42,553 nt of DNA from an uncultured Prevotella sp. (GCA_934196725.1 CAKPWR010000019.1:1-42553); one strand, 5' to 3'. Numbered from the stretch's first letter, positions 8,864 to 17,312 are shown. Program-made: numbers and translations. The notes: a model not told the origin generated them from the sequence alone.

Positions 8864-10348
8864 ATGAGAAAGACTATTTTAGCAATGGCTCTTCTTGCCT
8901 CCATGACAGCGATGGCTCAGGAGAACGCCAAGGTGGATGTGCACGCACGCTATACCAAGGTGGTGACACCGGTGGATGGCAAGTACGAATCTAAGCGTCC
9001 GCCAGTAGAGGACCGCCTCTTCACCTCCACCGCCGTGGAGAAGAAGATCAAGGAAGTGCAGAAACTGCTGAAGAAGAACCCAAAGTTGGCCTGGATGTTT
9101 GCCAACTGCTATCCTAACACCCTGGAGAGCACCGTTCACTACCGTGTGCTCGAGAATGGTGACGACGATACATTTGTATATACAGGCGATATCCCAGCCA
9201 TGTGGCTCCGCGACTCAGGTGCGCAAGTTTGGCCTTACGTAGCCCTCGCCAACAAGGACGAGAAACTGAAGAAGATGCTGAAGGGTGTGATTCTGCGCCA
9301 GCTGAAGTGCATCAACATCGACCGCTATGCCAATGCCTTCAACGATGGTCCTACGGGTGCAGGATGGGTGAAAGACCGCACCAAGATGCAGCCAGACGTG
9401 TTCGAGCGCAAGTATGAGATCGACTCCTTCTGCTACCCTATCCGCCTGGCTTACGAGTACTGGAAGGTGACTGGCGATGACTCCATCTTCGGCGATGTAT
9501 GGATGAAGGCTGTGGAGAATATCCTGAAGACCTTCCATGAGCAGCAGCGCAAGGTAACCGCCAAGGCATATCACTTTACCCGTGTTTCCGACCGTGCCTT
9601 CGATACCATCGGCTGGGACGGTTTCGGTGCTCCGGTGAAGCCAGTGGGCCTCATCGCCTCCATGTTCCGTCCATCGGATGACGCTACGATTCTACCATTC
9701 CTGATTCCTTCTAATTTCATGGCAGTATCATCCATGAACAAGGCTGCCGAGATTCTGAAGCATGTGGCCGAGAAGGATGCGGCAAAGAAGGATGCGGCTC
9801 TGAAAATTGCGCAGGATTGCAGCAGTCTGGCTGATGAGGTTCAGGGAGCCTTGCAGAAGTATGCCATCTATGACCATCCTAAGTACGGCAAGATTTATGC
9901 CTACGAGGTAGATGGTTTCGGCAACCAGCTCCTGATGGACGATTCCAACGTACCATCATTGTTGGGTATGGGCTATATGGGTGATGTTCCGATGAACGAT
10001 CCTATCTATCAGAACACCCGCCGTTTTGTTTGGAGCGAGGACAATCCTTGTTTCTTCCGTGGCAAGGCTGGCGAGGGTATCGGTGGTCCTCACATTGGAT
10101 ACGACATGCCTTGGCCCATGTCTATCATGATGAAGTGTTTCACTGCGCAGAGCGATGACGAGATTCGTTTCTGCATGAAGATGTTGCTGAACACGGATGC
10201 GGGCATGGGCTTCATTCACGAGTCATTCCACAAGGATGATGCATCGAAGTTCACCCGTCCATGGTTTGCATGGCAGAACACGCTGTTTGGCGAATTGGTG
10301 ATTAAGTTGATTAACGATGGCAAGGCAGACTTGCTGAATAACTTATAA
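8864..10348 (+). CDS. GH125 family exo-alpha-1,6-mannosidase
   Basis: This is a metal-independent exo-mannosidase family acting on alpha-1,6-linked mannose in N-glycans and mannan. The 494-aa protein has a signal peptide (MRKTILAMALLASMTAMAQ). Family blocks are TGDIPAMWLRDSGAQVWPY (near residue 110), ANAFNDGPTGAGW, the block YEIDSFCYPIRLAYEYWK, GFGAPVKPVGLIASMFRPSD, and FGNQLLMDDSNVPSLLGMGY. The C-terminal part HESFHKDDASKFTRPWFAWQ is intact. The gene starts 80 bp after GH92 and ends 20 bp before a strong terminator, so the two are probably co-transcribed and act one after the other on alpha-mannosides. No SusC/SusD pair is adjacent, so uptake of the released sugar depends on other loci. Confidence 0.94.
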   Translation: MRKTILAMALLASMTAMAQENAKVDVHARYTKVVTPVDGKYESKRPPVEDRLFTSTAVEKKIKEVQKLLKKNPKLAWMFANCYPNTLESTVHYRVLENGDDDTFVYTGDIPAMWLRDSGAQVWPYVALANKDEKLKKMLKGVILRQLKCINIDRYANAFNDGPTGAGWVKDRTKMQPDVFERKYEIDSFCYPIRLAYEYWKVTGDDSIFGDVWMKAVENILKTFHEQQRKVTAKAYHFTRVSDRAFDTIGWDGFGAPVKPVGLIASMFRPSDDATILPFLIPSNFMAVSSMNKAAEILKHVAEKDAAKKDAALKIAQDCSSLADEVQGALQKYAIYDHPKYGKIYAYEVDGFGNQLLMDDSNVPSLLGMGYMGDVPMNDPIYQNTRRFVWSEDNPCFFRGKAGEGIGGPHIGYDMPWPMSIMMKCFTAQSDDEIRFCMKMLLNTDAGMGFIHESFHKDDASKFTRPWFAWQNTLFGELVIKLINDGKADLLNNL

Positions 10349-10367
10349 TACACCTTATTATAATATT

Positions 10368-10411
10368 AAAAAGAGGATGTGTCATTAGAGTCCATGGCAC
10401 ATCCTCTTTTT
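10368..10411 (+). terminator. Intrinsic terminator of the GH92-GH125 operon
   Basis: A perfect 14-bp stem, AAAAAGAGGATGTG (10368-10381) with CACATCCTCTTTTT (10398-10411), has a 16-nt loop and ends in a T-run. It starts 20 bp after the GH125 stop. Confidence 0.9.
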
Positions 10412-10424
10412 CGTTTCATCAATC

Positions 10425-10453
10425 GTCCCACAGATTTCACAGATAACACAGAT
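10425..10453 (-). repeat. ATCYGTG triplet repeat, left copy (inverted relative to the copy at 12735)
   Basis: Read on the minus strand, this has three ATCTGTG units with a 9-bp period and ends in GGGAC. It is a 25/29 match to 12735-12763 in the opposite orientation. Together the two copies bracket the AAA-ATPase gene and its repeat-rich upstream spacer. Confidence 0.7.
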
Positions 10454-10501
10454 TTAGACTTTTAAATTTGTAAAGAATTACTAATGAAGGATACCCTCTG
10501 A

Positions 10502-10778
10502 AAAACTGAAGGTTGTGAAGGATAGGTCATAAAAAAAGGCTGAAGGATGAAACTAAAGAAACATATATATATGCAGCGTAGAGTAAGAAAGGTGTAATTA
10601 TATAATTATTAGGTAATTGCAATATATTTAGCCAAGTGTTAAAATGCAGTTTTTGACATGAAATTATTATTTTTAAAAAGTTCCTTCAGTCCTTCAGCCA
10701 ACATTTTTGTCCATTCTTCTTACTTTTTAACTCTATTTTAACAGTCCACAAAACCTTACCTTCAGTACCTTCAGTTTT
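10502..10778. repeat. Nested inverted repeat built from CTGAAGG motifs
   Basis: The outer arms are 10502-10527 and 10753-10778, complementary at about 22 of 26 positions and starting AAAACTGAAGGT. The inner arms are 10538-10554 (GGCTGAAGGATGAAACT) and 10679-10699, also complementary with a small gap. The 124-nt core between the inner arms is AT-rich and has no ORF. The pattern resembles a small non-autonomous inverted-repeat element or a large cruciform. I saw no clear target-site duplication. Confidence 0.65.
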
Positions 10779-10842
10779 CGTGTCTTATTTTTTTGATTTT
10801 CCTCATTTTCCCAAAGAATCAAGTTTTTTCAATACGCTATTA

Positions 10843-10926
10843 TTTTATCTCACGGAGATATAGTTTTATTTCACAGAGATAATATTTTATCTCTCAGAGA
10901 TATTTTATTATTTCTCAGAGATATTT
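10843..10926. repeat. Four 21-bp tandem repeats, each a small palindrome
   Basis: Units start at 10843, 10864, 10885 and 10906, a period of exactly 21 bp. Each contains ATYTC-N3-GAGAT, a 5+3+5 palindrome, within T/A-rich flanks. Two turns of helix per unit would place the dyads on one face of the DNA. The array ends about 60 bp before the -33 region of the downstream AAA-ATPase promoter, so a repeated protein-binding site is possible. Confidence 0.8.
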
Positions 10927-10988
10927 TCCCTATCAAATAGCTTCTTTAGAACACCCCCTAGGAAAAACAAAGAAATTCCAGAAAAAGC

Positions 10989-11019
10989 TTGCGGGTTTGA
11001 AAATAAAGTCGTAACTTTG
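10989..11019 (+). promoter_or_regulatory. Promoter for the AAA-ATPase/PD-(D/E)XK gene
   Basis: The -33 element TTG (10989-10991) and -7 element TAACTTTG (11012-11019) have a 20-bp spacer, which fits the Bacteroidota consensus. Transcription should begin near 11026. An in-frame TTG at 11028 is therefore an unlikely start, and the ATG at 11055 is favoured. Confidence 0.75.
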
Positions 11020-11054
11020 CGCAAAAGTTGATTTTTAAAGACAGATTAGGAATT

Positions 11055-12629
11055 ATGGTAGAGACAAACGATAGAAGATTGCCGATTGGCATCCAATCTT
11101 TTGAGAAAATCAGAAGGGGTGGATATTTTTATGTTGACAAGACAGATATCATCTGGCAACTTGCCAACAGAAATAAAACATATAATTACCTGAGCCGCCC
11201 ACGCCGTTTCGGTAAATCCGTTCTTGTCGATACGCTCGAATCCTACTTCATGGGAAAGAAGGAACTCTTCGAGGGATTGAAGATCATGCAGCTGGAGACG
11301 GAATGGGTGAAGCGCCCTGTCATCAGACTGGATATGAGTCAGGCAGGCGCTGAGCCGGAAAGTGTACGAAGCTATCTAGACGATGTTTTTCATACCCTTG
11401 AAACTGAGTACGGAATTACTGTACGCCCAGACAGTTCTCTTGCCGTAAGATTCAAGAACATCATTGAGTCAGCTTTCAACCAAACCGGACAGCAGGTAGC
11501 CATTCTCATCGATGAATACGACTCTCCATTGCAGCATTCTTGGAAGACCCCGCAGCACGAAGCATGTACCGCTATTTACAGAGAAGTATTTGCTGTCTTG
11601 AAATCTCAGGATAAATACGAAAAATTTGTCTTCATCACCGGTATCACCAAATTTACGCAAATCTCTCTATTCTCTGTGCTCAACAATCTGAGCAACATCA
11701 GCTTTGAGCCGGAATACGCAGCCATCTGCGGTATCACGAAGCAAGAAGTCTTACGTGATTTCAAGCCGGAAATCAACAAGTTGGCAGAATACGAAGACTG
11801 GACTTTCGATGAAGCCGTAGCACAACTGACAGCATATTATGACGGATATCACTTCAGTCGCCGTAACATGGTGGATGTATTCAATCCGTTCAGCCTCATC
11901 AATGCATTGGCAGATTCTGATTTGAAGAACTACTGGGCTTCATCGGGCGCAACCTCGCTGTTGCCTAAGTTTGTGGATGACATGGAACTTAAACTACGGG
12001 AATTTGACCCATGTACCATTCTCCGTCAAACCATAGAGACATCAGATGTGACGGGCGGCGGAGCCGAATTGTTCCTCTATCAGTCGGGGTATCTTACCAT
12101 TAAGGATTACCAGATGGGAGTCTATATTCTGGGCTTTCCTAATTATGAGGTCAGACAAGCGCTTTACGAAACGGTATTGCCGGCACTTACGCTGCGAAGC
12201 AATGGTGACATCCAATCTACCCAGTCTGGTTTGTTTCTTGCCCTTCAGCTTGGCAAGCTTCCCGAAGCCATGAAATGCCTGAAAGCGCTCATTGCGGACG
12301 TTCCCTACAGCAACAAGAAACTTGCCAGCATGGACATGGAGGAGCGCTACCGCCTGATTCTGAGCACCATTTTCAATGCCATCGGCTGCCGGGTGGAAGT
12401 GGAGAAGATGATAGCTACGGGCAGGATTGATATGGTAGTGGAAGTCACCAACTTCATCTATGTGCTGGAGTTGAAGCTGAGCAACAACGGTGGCGTGGAT
12501 GCTGCCGAAGAGCAGATGAAAGCCAAGCAGTATGCCGAGCCTTTTATGGCTGATAAGCGAAAGGTAATCGCCCTTGCCATAGAACTGGATGATAAGGGAA
12601 AGGGACTGGTTGACTGGAAGGAAGTATAA
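11055..12629 (+). CDS. AAA-ATPase-like / PD-(D/E)XK nuclease-like fusion protein
   Basis: The protein is 524 aa from the ATG at 11055. The N-terminal domain (about residues 1-280) is of the AAA-ATPase_like type: RLPIGIQSFEKIR, YFYVDKTDIIWQL, a Walker A-like SRPRRFGKSVLVDTL, a Walker B-like VAILIDEYDSPL and a sensor-like FVFITGITKFTQISLFS. The C-terminal domain (about residues 420-520) is of the PD-(D/E)XK_9 type, with GRIDMVVEV and YVLELKLSNN giving the D...ExK core. Such genes occur in many copies in Prevotella and Bacteroides; their role is not established. There is no signal peptide or membrane segment. It stands alone between a repeat-rich spacer and a bidirectional terminator, so a mobile or defence-related role is conceivable but not shown. 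Confidence 0.88.
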   Translation: MVETNDRRLPIGIQSFEKIRRGGYFYVDKTDIIWQLANRNKTYNYLSRPRRFGKSVLVDTLESYFMGKKELFEGLKIMQLETEWVKRPVIRLDMSQAGAEPESVRSYLDDVFHTLETEYGITVRPDSSLAVRFKNIIESAFNQTGQQVAILIDEYDSPLQHSWKTPQHEACTAIYREVFAVLKSQDKYEKFVFITGITKFTQISLFSVLNNLSNISFEPEYAAICGITKQEVLRDFKPEINKLAEYEDWTFDEAVAQLTAYYDGYHFSRRNMVDVFNPFSLINALADSDLKNYWASSGATSLLPKFVDDMELKLREFDPCTILRQTIETSDVTGGGAELFLYQSGYLTIKDYQMGVYILGFPNYEVRQALYETVLPALTLRSNGDIQSTQSGLFLALQLGKLPEAMKCLKALIADVPYSNKKLASMDMEERYRLILSTIFNAIGCRVEVEKMIATGRIDMVVEVTNFIYVLELKLSNNGGVDAAEEQMKAKQYAEPFMADKRKVIALAIELDDKGKGLVDWKEV

Positions 12630-12641
12630 GATAACAAAAGA

Positions 12642-12682
12642 AGGGTCTATACGCCACCCGATCATCGTGGCATATAGACCCT
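12642..12682. terminator. Bidirectional intrinsic terminator between convergent genes
   Basis: A 16-bp stem, AGGGTCTATACGCCAC (12642-12657) with GTGGCATATAGACCCT (12667-12682), has one mismatch and a 9-nt loop. TTTTC follows on the plus strand and, read on the minus strand, TCTTTTG follows. It serves the AAA-ATPase gene and the M13 peptidase gene. Confidence 0.88.
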
Positions 12683-12734
12683 TTTCTATTGTTTCTCCCA
12701 TATACTTCAAAAAACAGCACCGCACCCAAAATGC

Positions 12735-12763
12735 ATCTGTGGAATCCGTGAAATCCGTGGGAC
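12735..12763 (+). repeat. ATCYGTG triplet repeat, right copy
   Basis: ATCTGTG, ATCCGTG and ATCCGTG occur with a 9-bp period, ending in GGGAC. The sequence matches the minus strand of 10425-10453 at 25 of 29 positions. It lies between the bidirectional terminator and the M13 stop codon. Confidence 0.7.
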
Positions 12764-12779
12764 AAAGAATTCTGATAAT

Positions 12780-14768
12780 TTACCAAATTCTCGCTCGTTT
12801 CTCAGGCTTCAGATAATTCATGTCGCCCCACTTCACGTCAAACAACTCATACCAACGATCACAGTTCATGGTACAACCATTGACACGAGCGAAACTAGGT
12901 GCATGAACGTCACCTCCATACATATTCATCAGATAATCATCCGACAATTTAGCTCTCCAAATATTAGCATAAGCCTGGAAGAACCTCTTCTCTTGCTTTA
13001 CCAACTCCTCACCATAAAACCCTTGTTCCTTCAGTTTCTCCTCGTATACCTGTAAAGACATTTCCAACCCACCGAGATCGGCAATGTTTTCTCCCAGCGT
13101 TTGCTCACCATTTACATGATACCCATCAGAATCAACAAAGAGAGGAAGATGATTATAACAATCAACCAACAGATCTGTTTTTTCCTTGAAGGCCATCTGG
13201 TCTGATACTGTCCACCAATTTTTAAAGCGACCTACAGCATCAAACAGAGCCCCCTCGTCATCGAAGCCATGGGTTATCTCATGACCAAATACCGCAACCA
13301 AGGCATAAAGCATTGCATCGGATTGACTCTCATCATAGAATGGAGGCAAAATAATATTTGGCAGGACAAAAACAGAATTGCAATACGGATAGTAAAAAGC
13401 ATTGACTGCTGAAACAGAAAAACCATCCAAATAACAAAAATTACCGATCTCGTCTTTAGGCAATTTGCTGAGTAAAACATGCCTTAAATCATTTTGGCTT
13501 TTTCTTACCAGAACCATATCTTCATACAAGGACTTGCCTGCCAACTGTGGAATTCCTTCTTCATGCCAAGAATCGGATTTGCCTACCAGAAATGTCATTT
13601 TTTTTAACTTTTCCAAAGCACTGTTCTTGGTTGTCTGGCTCATCCAGTCAAGTTTTTCAATTCTTCTTCTGAATGTACGACGGAGATTTTCCATCAAGTC
13701 TAGTATTTTCTGCCGATATGAATCGTTCAAGTACGTATCACAAAAAGTCTTGGCTGTCGGATAACTCAGTTTATCGTCAATCAAGCCTTTCAACACTGTC
13801 TCATCAGTCTTGCCCAAAAGTTTCTGGCAAGCTGTTCGTGAAGCCAAAGCCAAGTCGACCGCCAAACAGCATTCCAAGAGACTAACCACCTTACTGCCTT
13901 CACTATCAGATAGTAAAATGTCATCAAAGAAATAACTGGTAGCTCTATCCACATTCAATTTATCCGGTTCAACCCCCAATCCTTCCAAGAGAGCATAAAT
14001 AATTTGTTCTTCATCACCAGCAGCTCTCGTAAGAAGTTGTTTTACCGAAATTAAATTCTCATGATATTCAGGACTACAGAGTCTCCTCATCCTGCTATTA
14101 GCATCTTCCTGTTCTTTAGAAGGCTGCAAAGAGAGTGCTTCCTCAACACGCATAGGAGCCATCTCTTTATCCACTCCCAACTGTATCAACGCCCATTCCA
14201 GCCAACTCGCCAATTTGGTATCATCATCGGCAAATTTCGACAAGAGGTCTGACAGTTGATTTTGTGATTCTATAGTATACAAAAATTCTCCATCCAAGAC
14301 AGTTAGCACCCCTTTCAAAAAAGGCGTATTCCCAGCCTTCAAGCTCTCACCCAAAGCAAACGCCTTCTCTTCCTGAGTATTCATACTTTCCAATGACTGT
14401 ATCTTTTGCTTCAACTGATTGATAGCATCTGCATCCTCTCCCAACCGTTCGAAATCATCTCTCAGCATTTGGTGTTGTGGGATTTCAAACTTCATTCTTT
14501 GCTCAACAGCAGCCTCAGCCTCAGAATACAACAGTCCAACATAATTTTCTCCAGAAATCAGAGGGGTCTTCTCATACCATTTGCCCCAACAATACAGGGC
14601 AAAGTTGTCACCAGGCTTTATCTGGGTATTCATGTTTTCATCCAATGTCCAAGGTTTGGCATCTACGGACGAAGGAGCCAAAGATTCATCCTCCTTATCA
14701 CTGCACGATGCGAAAAAAGACAAGCCTATAGCCAACAAGCCTCCGAATAATAAAAGTTTTTTCTTCAT
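12780..14768 (-). CDS. M13 family zinc metallopeptidase, lipoprotein (neprilysin/PepO-like)
   Basis: This is an endopeptidase family that cleaves short peptides. The 662-aa protein has a lipoprotein signal (MKKKLLLFGGLLAIGLSFFASC) with the modified Cys at residue 22, so it is membrane-anchored outside the cytoplasm. An M13_N-type helical domain precedes the catalytic domain: NAFYYPYCNSVFVLP, then HEITHGFDDEGALFD with the zinc ligands H496 and H500 and catalytic E497, and GENIADLGG near residue 560 with the third ligand. The C-terminal MNCDRWYELFDVKWGD and the final ARIW are typical and complete. It is the last gene of a probable four-gene operon, 33 bp after the DUF3667 gene. Confidence 0.94.
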   Translation of the reverse strand: MKKKLLLFGGLLAIGLSFFASCSDKEDESLAPSSVDAKPWTLDENMNTQIKPGDNFALYCWGKWYEKTPLISGENYVGLLYSEAEAAVEQRMKFEIPQHQMLRDDFERLGEDADAINQLKQKIQSLESMNTQEEKAFALGESLKAGNTPFLKGVLTVLDGEFLYTIESQNQLSDLLSKFADDDTKLASWLEWALIQLGVDKEMAPMRVEEALSLQPSKEQEDANSRMRRLCSPEYHENLISVKQLLTRAAGDEEQIIYALLEGLGVEPDKLNVDRATSYFFDDILLSDSEGSKVVSLLECCLAVDLALASRTACQKLLGKTDETVLKGLIDDKLSYPTAKTFCDTYLNDSYRQKILDLMENLRRTFRRRIEKLDWMSQTTKNSALEKLKKMTFLVGKSDSWHEEGIPQLAGKSLYEDMVLVRKSQNDLRHVLLSKLPKDEIGNFCYLDGFSVSAVNAFYYPYCNSVFVLPNIILPPFYDESQSDAMLYALVAVFGHEITHGFDDEGALFDAVGRFKNWWTVSDQMAFKEKTDLLVDCYNHLPLFVDSDGYHVNGEQTLGENIADLGGLEMSLQVYEEKLKEQGFYGEELVKQEKRFFQAYANIWRAKLSDDYLMNMYGGDVHAPSFARVNGCTMNCDRWYELFDVKWGDMNYLKPEKRARIW

Positions 14769-14801
14769 GTTACAATTGATTTTAGAATTTCAAAAAGATA
14801 A

Positions 14802-15707
14802 TTACGTAAAAAACAAGAAATTGATAAGATAGACTATTCCTATCCCCAATAGCGCCAACGCAACCAACAACAGGAACAAATAAAGCACCACCCAACAGGC
14901 TGTGAATGCCATATATCGAATGGTACGCAACCATGTCATTCCGTAAATGCCACGATAAGTCCAAACCAGATAGTACACCATAGCCCACACGGGCAACGGC
15001 AACAACGCAAAAAGCGTATAAAGATAGACAAGAGCCATGTAATGAGCACCTGCCCTCAGAGGATATGAACCGAAATTCACTTTACGAAAGGCACGTCGAG
15101 CAGCAAGACCATACATAGGGAAAATGGCAAAAAGAAAGAGTGTCGTATCACTCTCCAGTTTTCCTCTCAAAACTCGCCACAGAGCAGCCATCTTTCCATT
15201 ATCCATTCGCCCATCATCCTTGCTAGTAATGGTTACTCCCCATTTCTGATATATATATTTTTCTTCCTTACCAGAAGAATCCTTTTTGGAAACAACTTCT
15301 TTCTTTTCAGGTTCCACGGTATTGGTCAATTCTTCATAGGTATGCGTGACCAAAGTCAATAAGGAAAATGAAACCAACAAGGTTGTCAATGGTCCCAAAT
15401 AGCTGACTTGATGCCCACGGAAATAATCACGAATCATATACCCTGGGCGAAAAAGCAACTCAAAGATGGTGCGCATATAGGCATTCGACATAATGGGAGA
15501 GGCCTCACGGAAAGTCTTCACCATTCTCCATTTTCCGAATATTCCCGCCGTATGAAACTGTCCGCATCTTGGGCAATAATTGCCACGATACTCCGTGCCA
15601 CAATGCTTGCATCTTGTGACTGCTTTCGTGTTGGCAGGTATCGGTTTACCCCTTTCGAGATAAACCTGATACCTACGTATCAAGAGAGATATCTTATTCT
15701 TAAGCAT
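14802..15707 (-). CDS. DUF3667 membrane protein with N-terminal zinc ribbon
   Basis: Function is unknown. The 301-aa protein has a CxxC...CxxC zinc ribbon near residues 33-50 (CKHCGTEYRGNYCPRCGQ), a stretch FRPGYMIRDYFRGHQVSYLGP near residue 85, and then about four to five hydrophobic segments, which is the plan of DUF3667 proteins. A charged loop (KKEVVSKKDSSGKEEKYI) lies between the first and later membrane segments. It sits between a small lipoprotein gene 40 bp upstream and the M13 peptidase gene 33 bp downstream, with no promoter signal visible in either gap. The ribbon resembles those of membrane proteins with a cytosolic N-terminus; a role in secretion or envelope physiology would be a guess. 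Confidence 0.85.
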   Translation of the reverse strand: MLKNKISLLIRRYQVYLERGKPIPANTKAVTRCKHCGTEYRGNYCPRCGQFHTAGIFGKWRMVKTFREASPIMSNAYMRTIFELLFRPGYMIRDYFRGHQVSYLGPLTTLLVSFSLLTLVTHTYEELTNTVEPEKKEVVSKKDSSGKEEKYIYQKWGVTITSKDDGRMDNGKMAALWRVLRGKLESDTTLFLFAIFPMYGLAARRAFRKVNFGSYPLRAGAHYMALVYLYTLFALLPLPVWAMVYYLVWTYRGIYGMTWLRTIRYMAFTACWVVLYLFLLLVALALLGIGIVYLINFLFFT

Positions 15708-15747
15708 TTTCTTACTCCATACATTTCGCGATGAATAACTTTGTTAT

Positions 15748-16323
15748 CTACTTACCAAAAGTCACAAAACTTCCATCGGAATCTTTCTTTTTATCAATAG
15801 TATAAGAATAAGAGATTATAACAGGATTCCTATCTACGACATAGTGCTCTACCTTATCCTTGCCAATCGAAATATTTGCACTACTACCATGATTATGGCC
15901 TGCAGGTTTAGCACCACTTGCATAATTTGCATAAAAAACGCTTTGTTCAGTATACCCGAACTTGTAATGATCTTTTGCCAACTCTACATTTGCCTTCAAA
16001 GAACGCTTTATTGCTATTGTTCCATTAGCTGGCAAACTAGCAAATTTTATCTGCTTTTTCCACTCTCCAGTAATAGTTTCAGTTTGGAGCTTACCTGAAG
16101 CATCGGTATACTCAACGGTTACATCACATAAGAGCAGATCACCTTCAGACGGCGTAAAGTAAAACATGGCTGTTCCTGAAGTTGGCACCTCGGTATCCTC
16201 ATTAGGAGTTTCTCTTTTAGGAGAATCGTCATCATCACTACTGCAACTAATCAGACTACCAGCAAACAACATAACCAACAAACAGAGCATCATGGCTCTA
16301 AATTTCATCATTGTAAAATTCAT
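15748..16323 (-). CDS. Small lipoprotein, function unknown
   Basis: The 191-aa protein has a signal MMKFRAMMLCLLVMLFAG followed by the lipobox LISC and a run of Asp after the Cys (CSSDDDD), as in many Bacteroidota surface-exposed lipoproteins. The mature part looks like one beta-rich domain of about 150 residues with a His/Gly-rich spot, PAGHNHGSS. I do not recognise a family. Its first roughly 70 nt, covering the leader, closely resemble those of the upstream gene at 17065, while the mature parts differ. The ATG at 16321-16323 is chosen; an in-frame ATG at residue 5 or 6 is also possible. Confidence 0.8.
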   Translation of the reverse strand: MNFTMMKFRAMMLCLLVMLFAGSLISCSSDDDDSPKRETPNEDTEVPTSGTAMFYFTPSEGDLLLCDVTVEYTDASGKLQTETITGEWKKQIKFASLPANGTIAIKRSLKANVELAKDHYKFGYTEQSVFYANYASGAKPAGHNHGSSANISIGKDKVEHYVVDRNPVIISYSYTIDKKKDSDGSFVTFGK

Positions 16324-16384
16324 AATCGATAATTTTTATTGTTAATAAAATAAAGTAATATTTTGGTCTAAAAACAGAGAGATG

Positions 16385-17065
16385 CTACTTGAATACTGGG
16401 CGCACAGTATAGCCGAAATACCGCCCAGCATCTCCCATATTGATAGTATCGTTGTTGAAACCCATACAGACAAAGGTATTCTCCATACTTGTACCAACAG
16501 AGGCTCCGAGGTAGAAGCCGATGGAATCTTGTTCTAATTTGCCTTCTTTCATGTAGCCCAAAGCCATGAGACGAATGGTCTGACCGTTTCTCTTGCTCTT
16601 GACAAGCCAACTGACATGCCCATTCAACGGTGAGAACACCCAAGTAGTGTTATGGATGGTGTCCTCCAACTCTTCCATCTCCTCCTTGGTAGGTAGGCGC
16701 CATTTTCCTTTCCATCTCACATGAGCCACGTCGTGCTTGTCTTGAAGAACGCCATATCCTTCCGGATAGCCAGACATCCACTGATAGTTGTTCTTAGAGT
16801 AAGAACGCTTAACTTCCAACTCACCCCACGAATAGAATTCTGAAGCCAGTTCGTCTTCTTCGCCTCCCAGATTGGCTGTAGCCCACTTCGTACCGGATGG
16901 AAGCTGCAAGTCCACATATTTATGCCCCATATAGGCGGATGTGTTCGTGCCCACATGATGATTGCACCCCACGACTACTGCAAGCAAAGATGCCATGCTG
17001 CCAACATTCAGCATTACAACCCAAAAGAGCATCATGGCTCTACAATTTATCTTTGTAAAATCCAT
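16385..17065 (-). CDS. FISUMP-type lipoprotein
   Basis: The 226-aa protein has an N-terminal hydrophobic leader ending in a likely lipobox (VVGC, Cys near residue 34). The mature part begins YVDLQLPSGTKWATANLGG, followed by ASEFYSWGELE, WRLPTKEEMEEL and GDAGRYFGYTVRPVF, the layout of the Fibrobacter succinogenes major paralogous (FISUMP) domain seen in many Bacteroidota surface lipoproteins. The function of the domain is not established. It is the first gene of the minus-strand operon, with a -7 promoter element at 17119-17126, and lies divergent to a TPR-AraC regulator, which is the natural candidate for its control. Confidence 0.85.
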   Translation of the reverse strand: MDFTKINCRAMMLFWVVMLNVGSMASLLAVVVGCNHHVGTNTSAYMGHKYVDLQLPSGTKWATANLGGEEDELASEFYSWGELEVKRSYSKNNYQWMSGYPEGYGVLQDKHDVAHVRWKGKWRLPTKEEMEELEDTIHNTTWVFSPLNGHVSWLVKSKRNGQTIRLMALGYMKEGKLEQDSIGFYLGASVGTSMENTFVCMGFNNDTINMGDAGRYFGYTVRPVFK

Positions 17066-17118
17066 AATTGAAAAATTTAAATGATTAGTAATATAATGTA
17101 TGAAAATCTTTTGTTTTG

Positions 17119-17126
17119 CAAATTTA
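17119..17126 (-). promoter_or_regulatory. Promoter (-7 element) of the lipoprotein/DUF3667/M13 operon
   Basis: TAAATTTG on the minus strand fits TAnnTTTG, with a leader of about 45-50 nt. No clear -33 element is seen at the usual spacing, which may mean that it needs an activator. Confidence 0.55.
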
Positions 17127-17282
17127 AGACAAATCCACGAAACGGCATCGAAATTGAGTTTTCACTTGTTCACAGTTTGCTCCCAATTATTCATTTCGTT
17201 CCCAAAACTTCATTATTTTGCCCAAAAATTACCAAATAGCACAAAATCAGCACTTATTTCACCTTATTTCGGATAAAATCCG

Positions 17283-17290
17283 TAACTTTG
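17283..17290 (+). promoter_or_regulatory. Promoter (-7 element) of the TPR-AraC regulator gene
   Basis: TAACTTTG fits TAnnTTTG, and the start codon follows 22 bp downstream, so the leader is very short. No TTG is present at -33 spacing. Confidence 0.6.
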
Positions 17291-17312
17291 CATTACTTTT
17301 AAGAAATAAATA

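Noticed and set aside
10843..10926. Possible CRISPR array
   Set aside because: The repeats follow each other without unique spacers, are imperfect, and no cas gene is near.
11028..11054. TTG start at 11028 for the AAA-ATPase gene
   Set aside because: It would leave almost no leader after the promoter at 11012-11019; the ATG at 11055 begins the conserved part.
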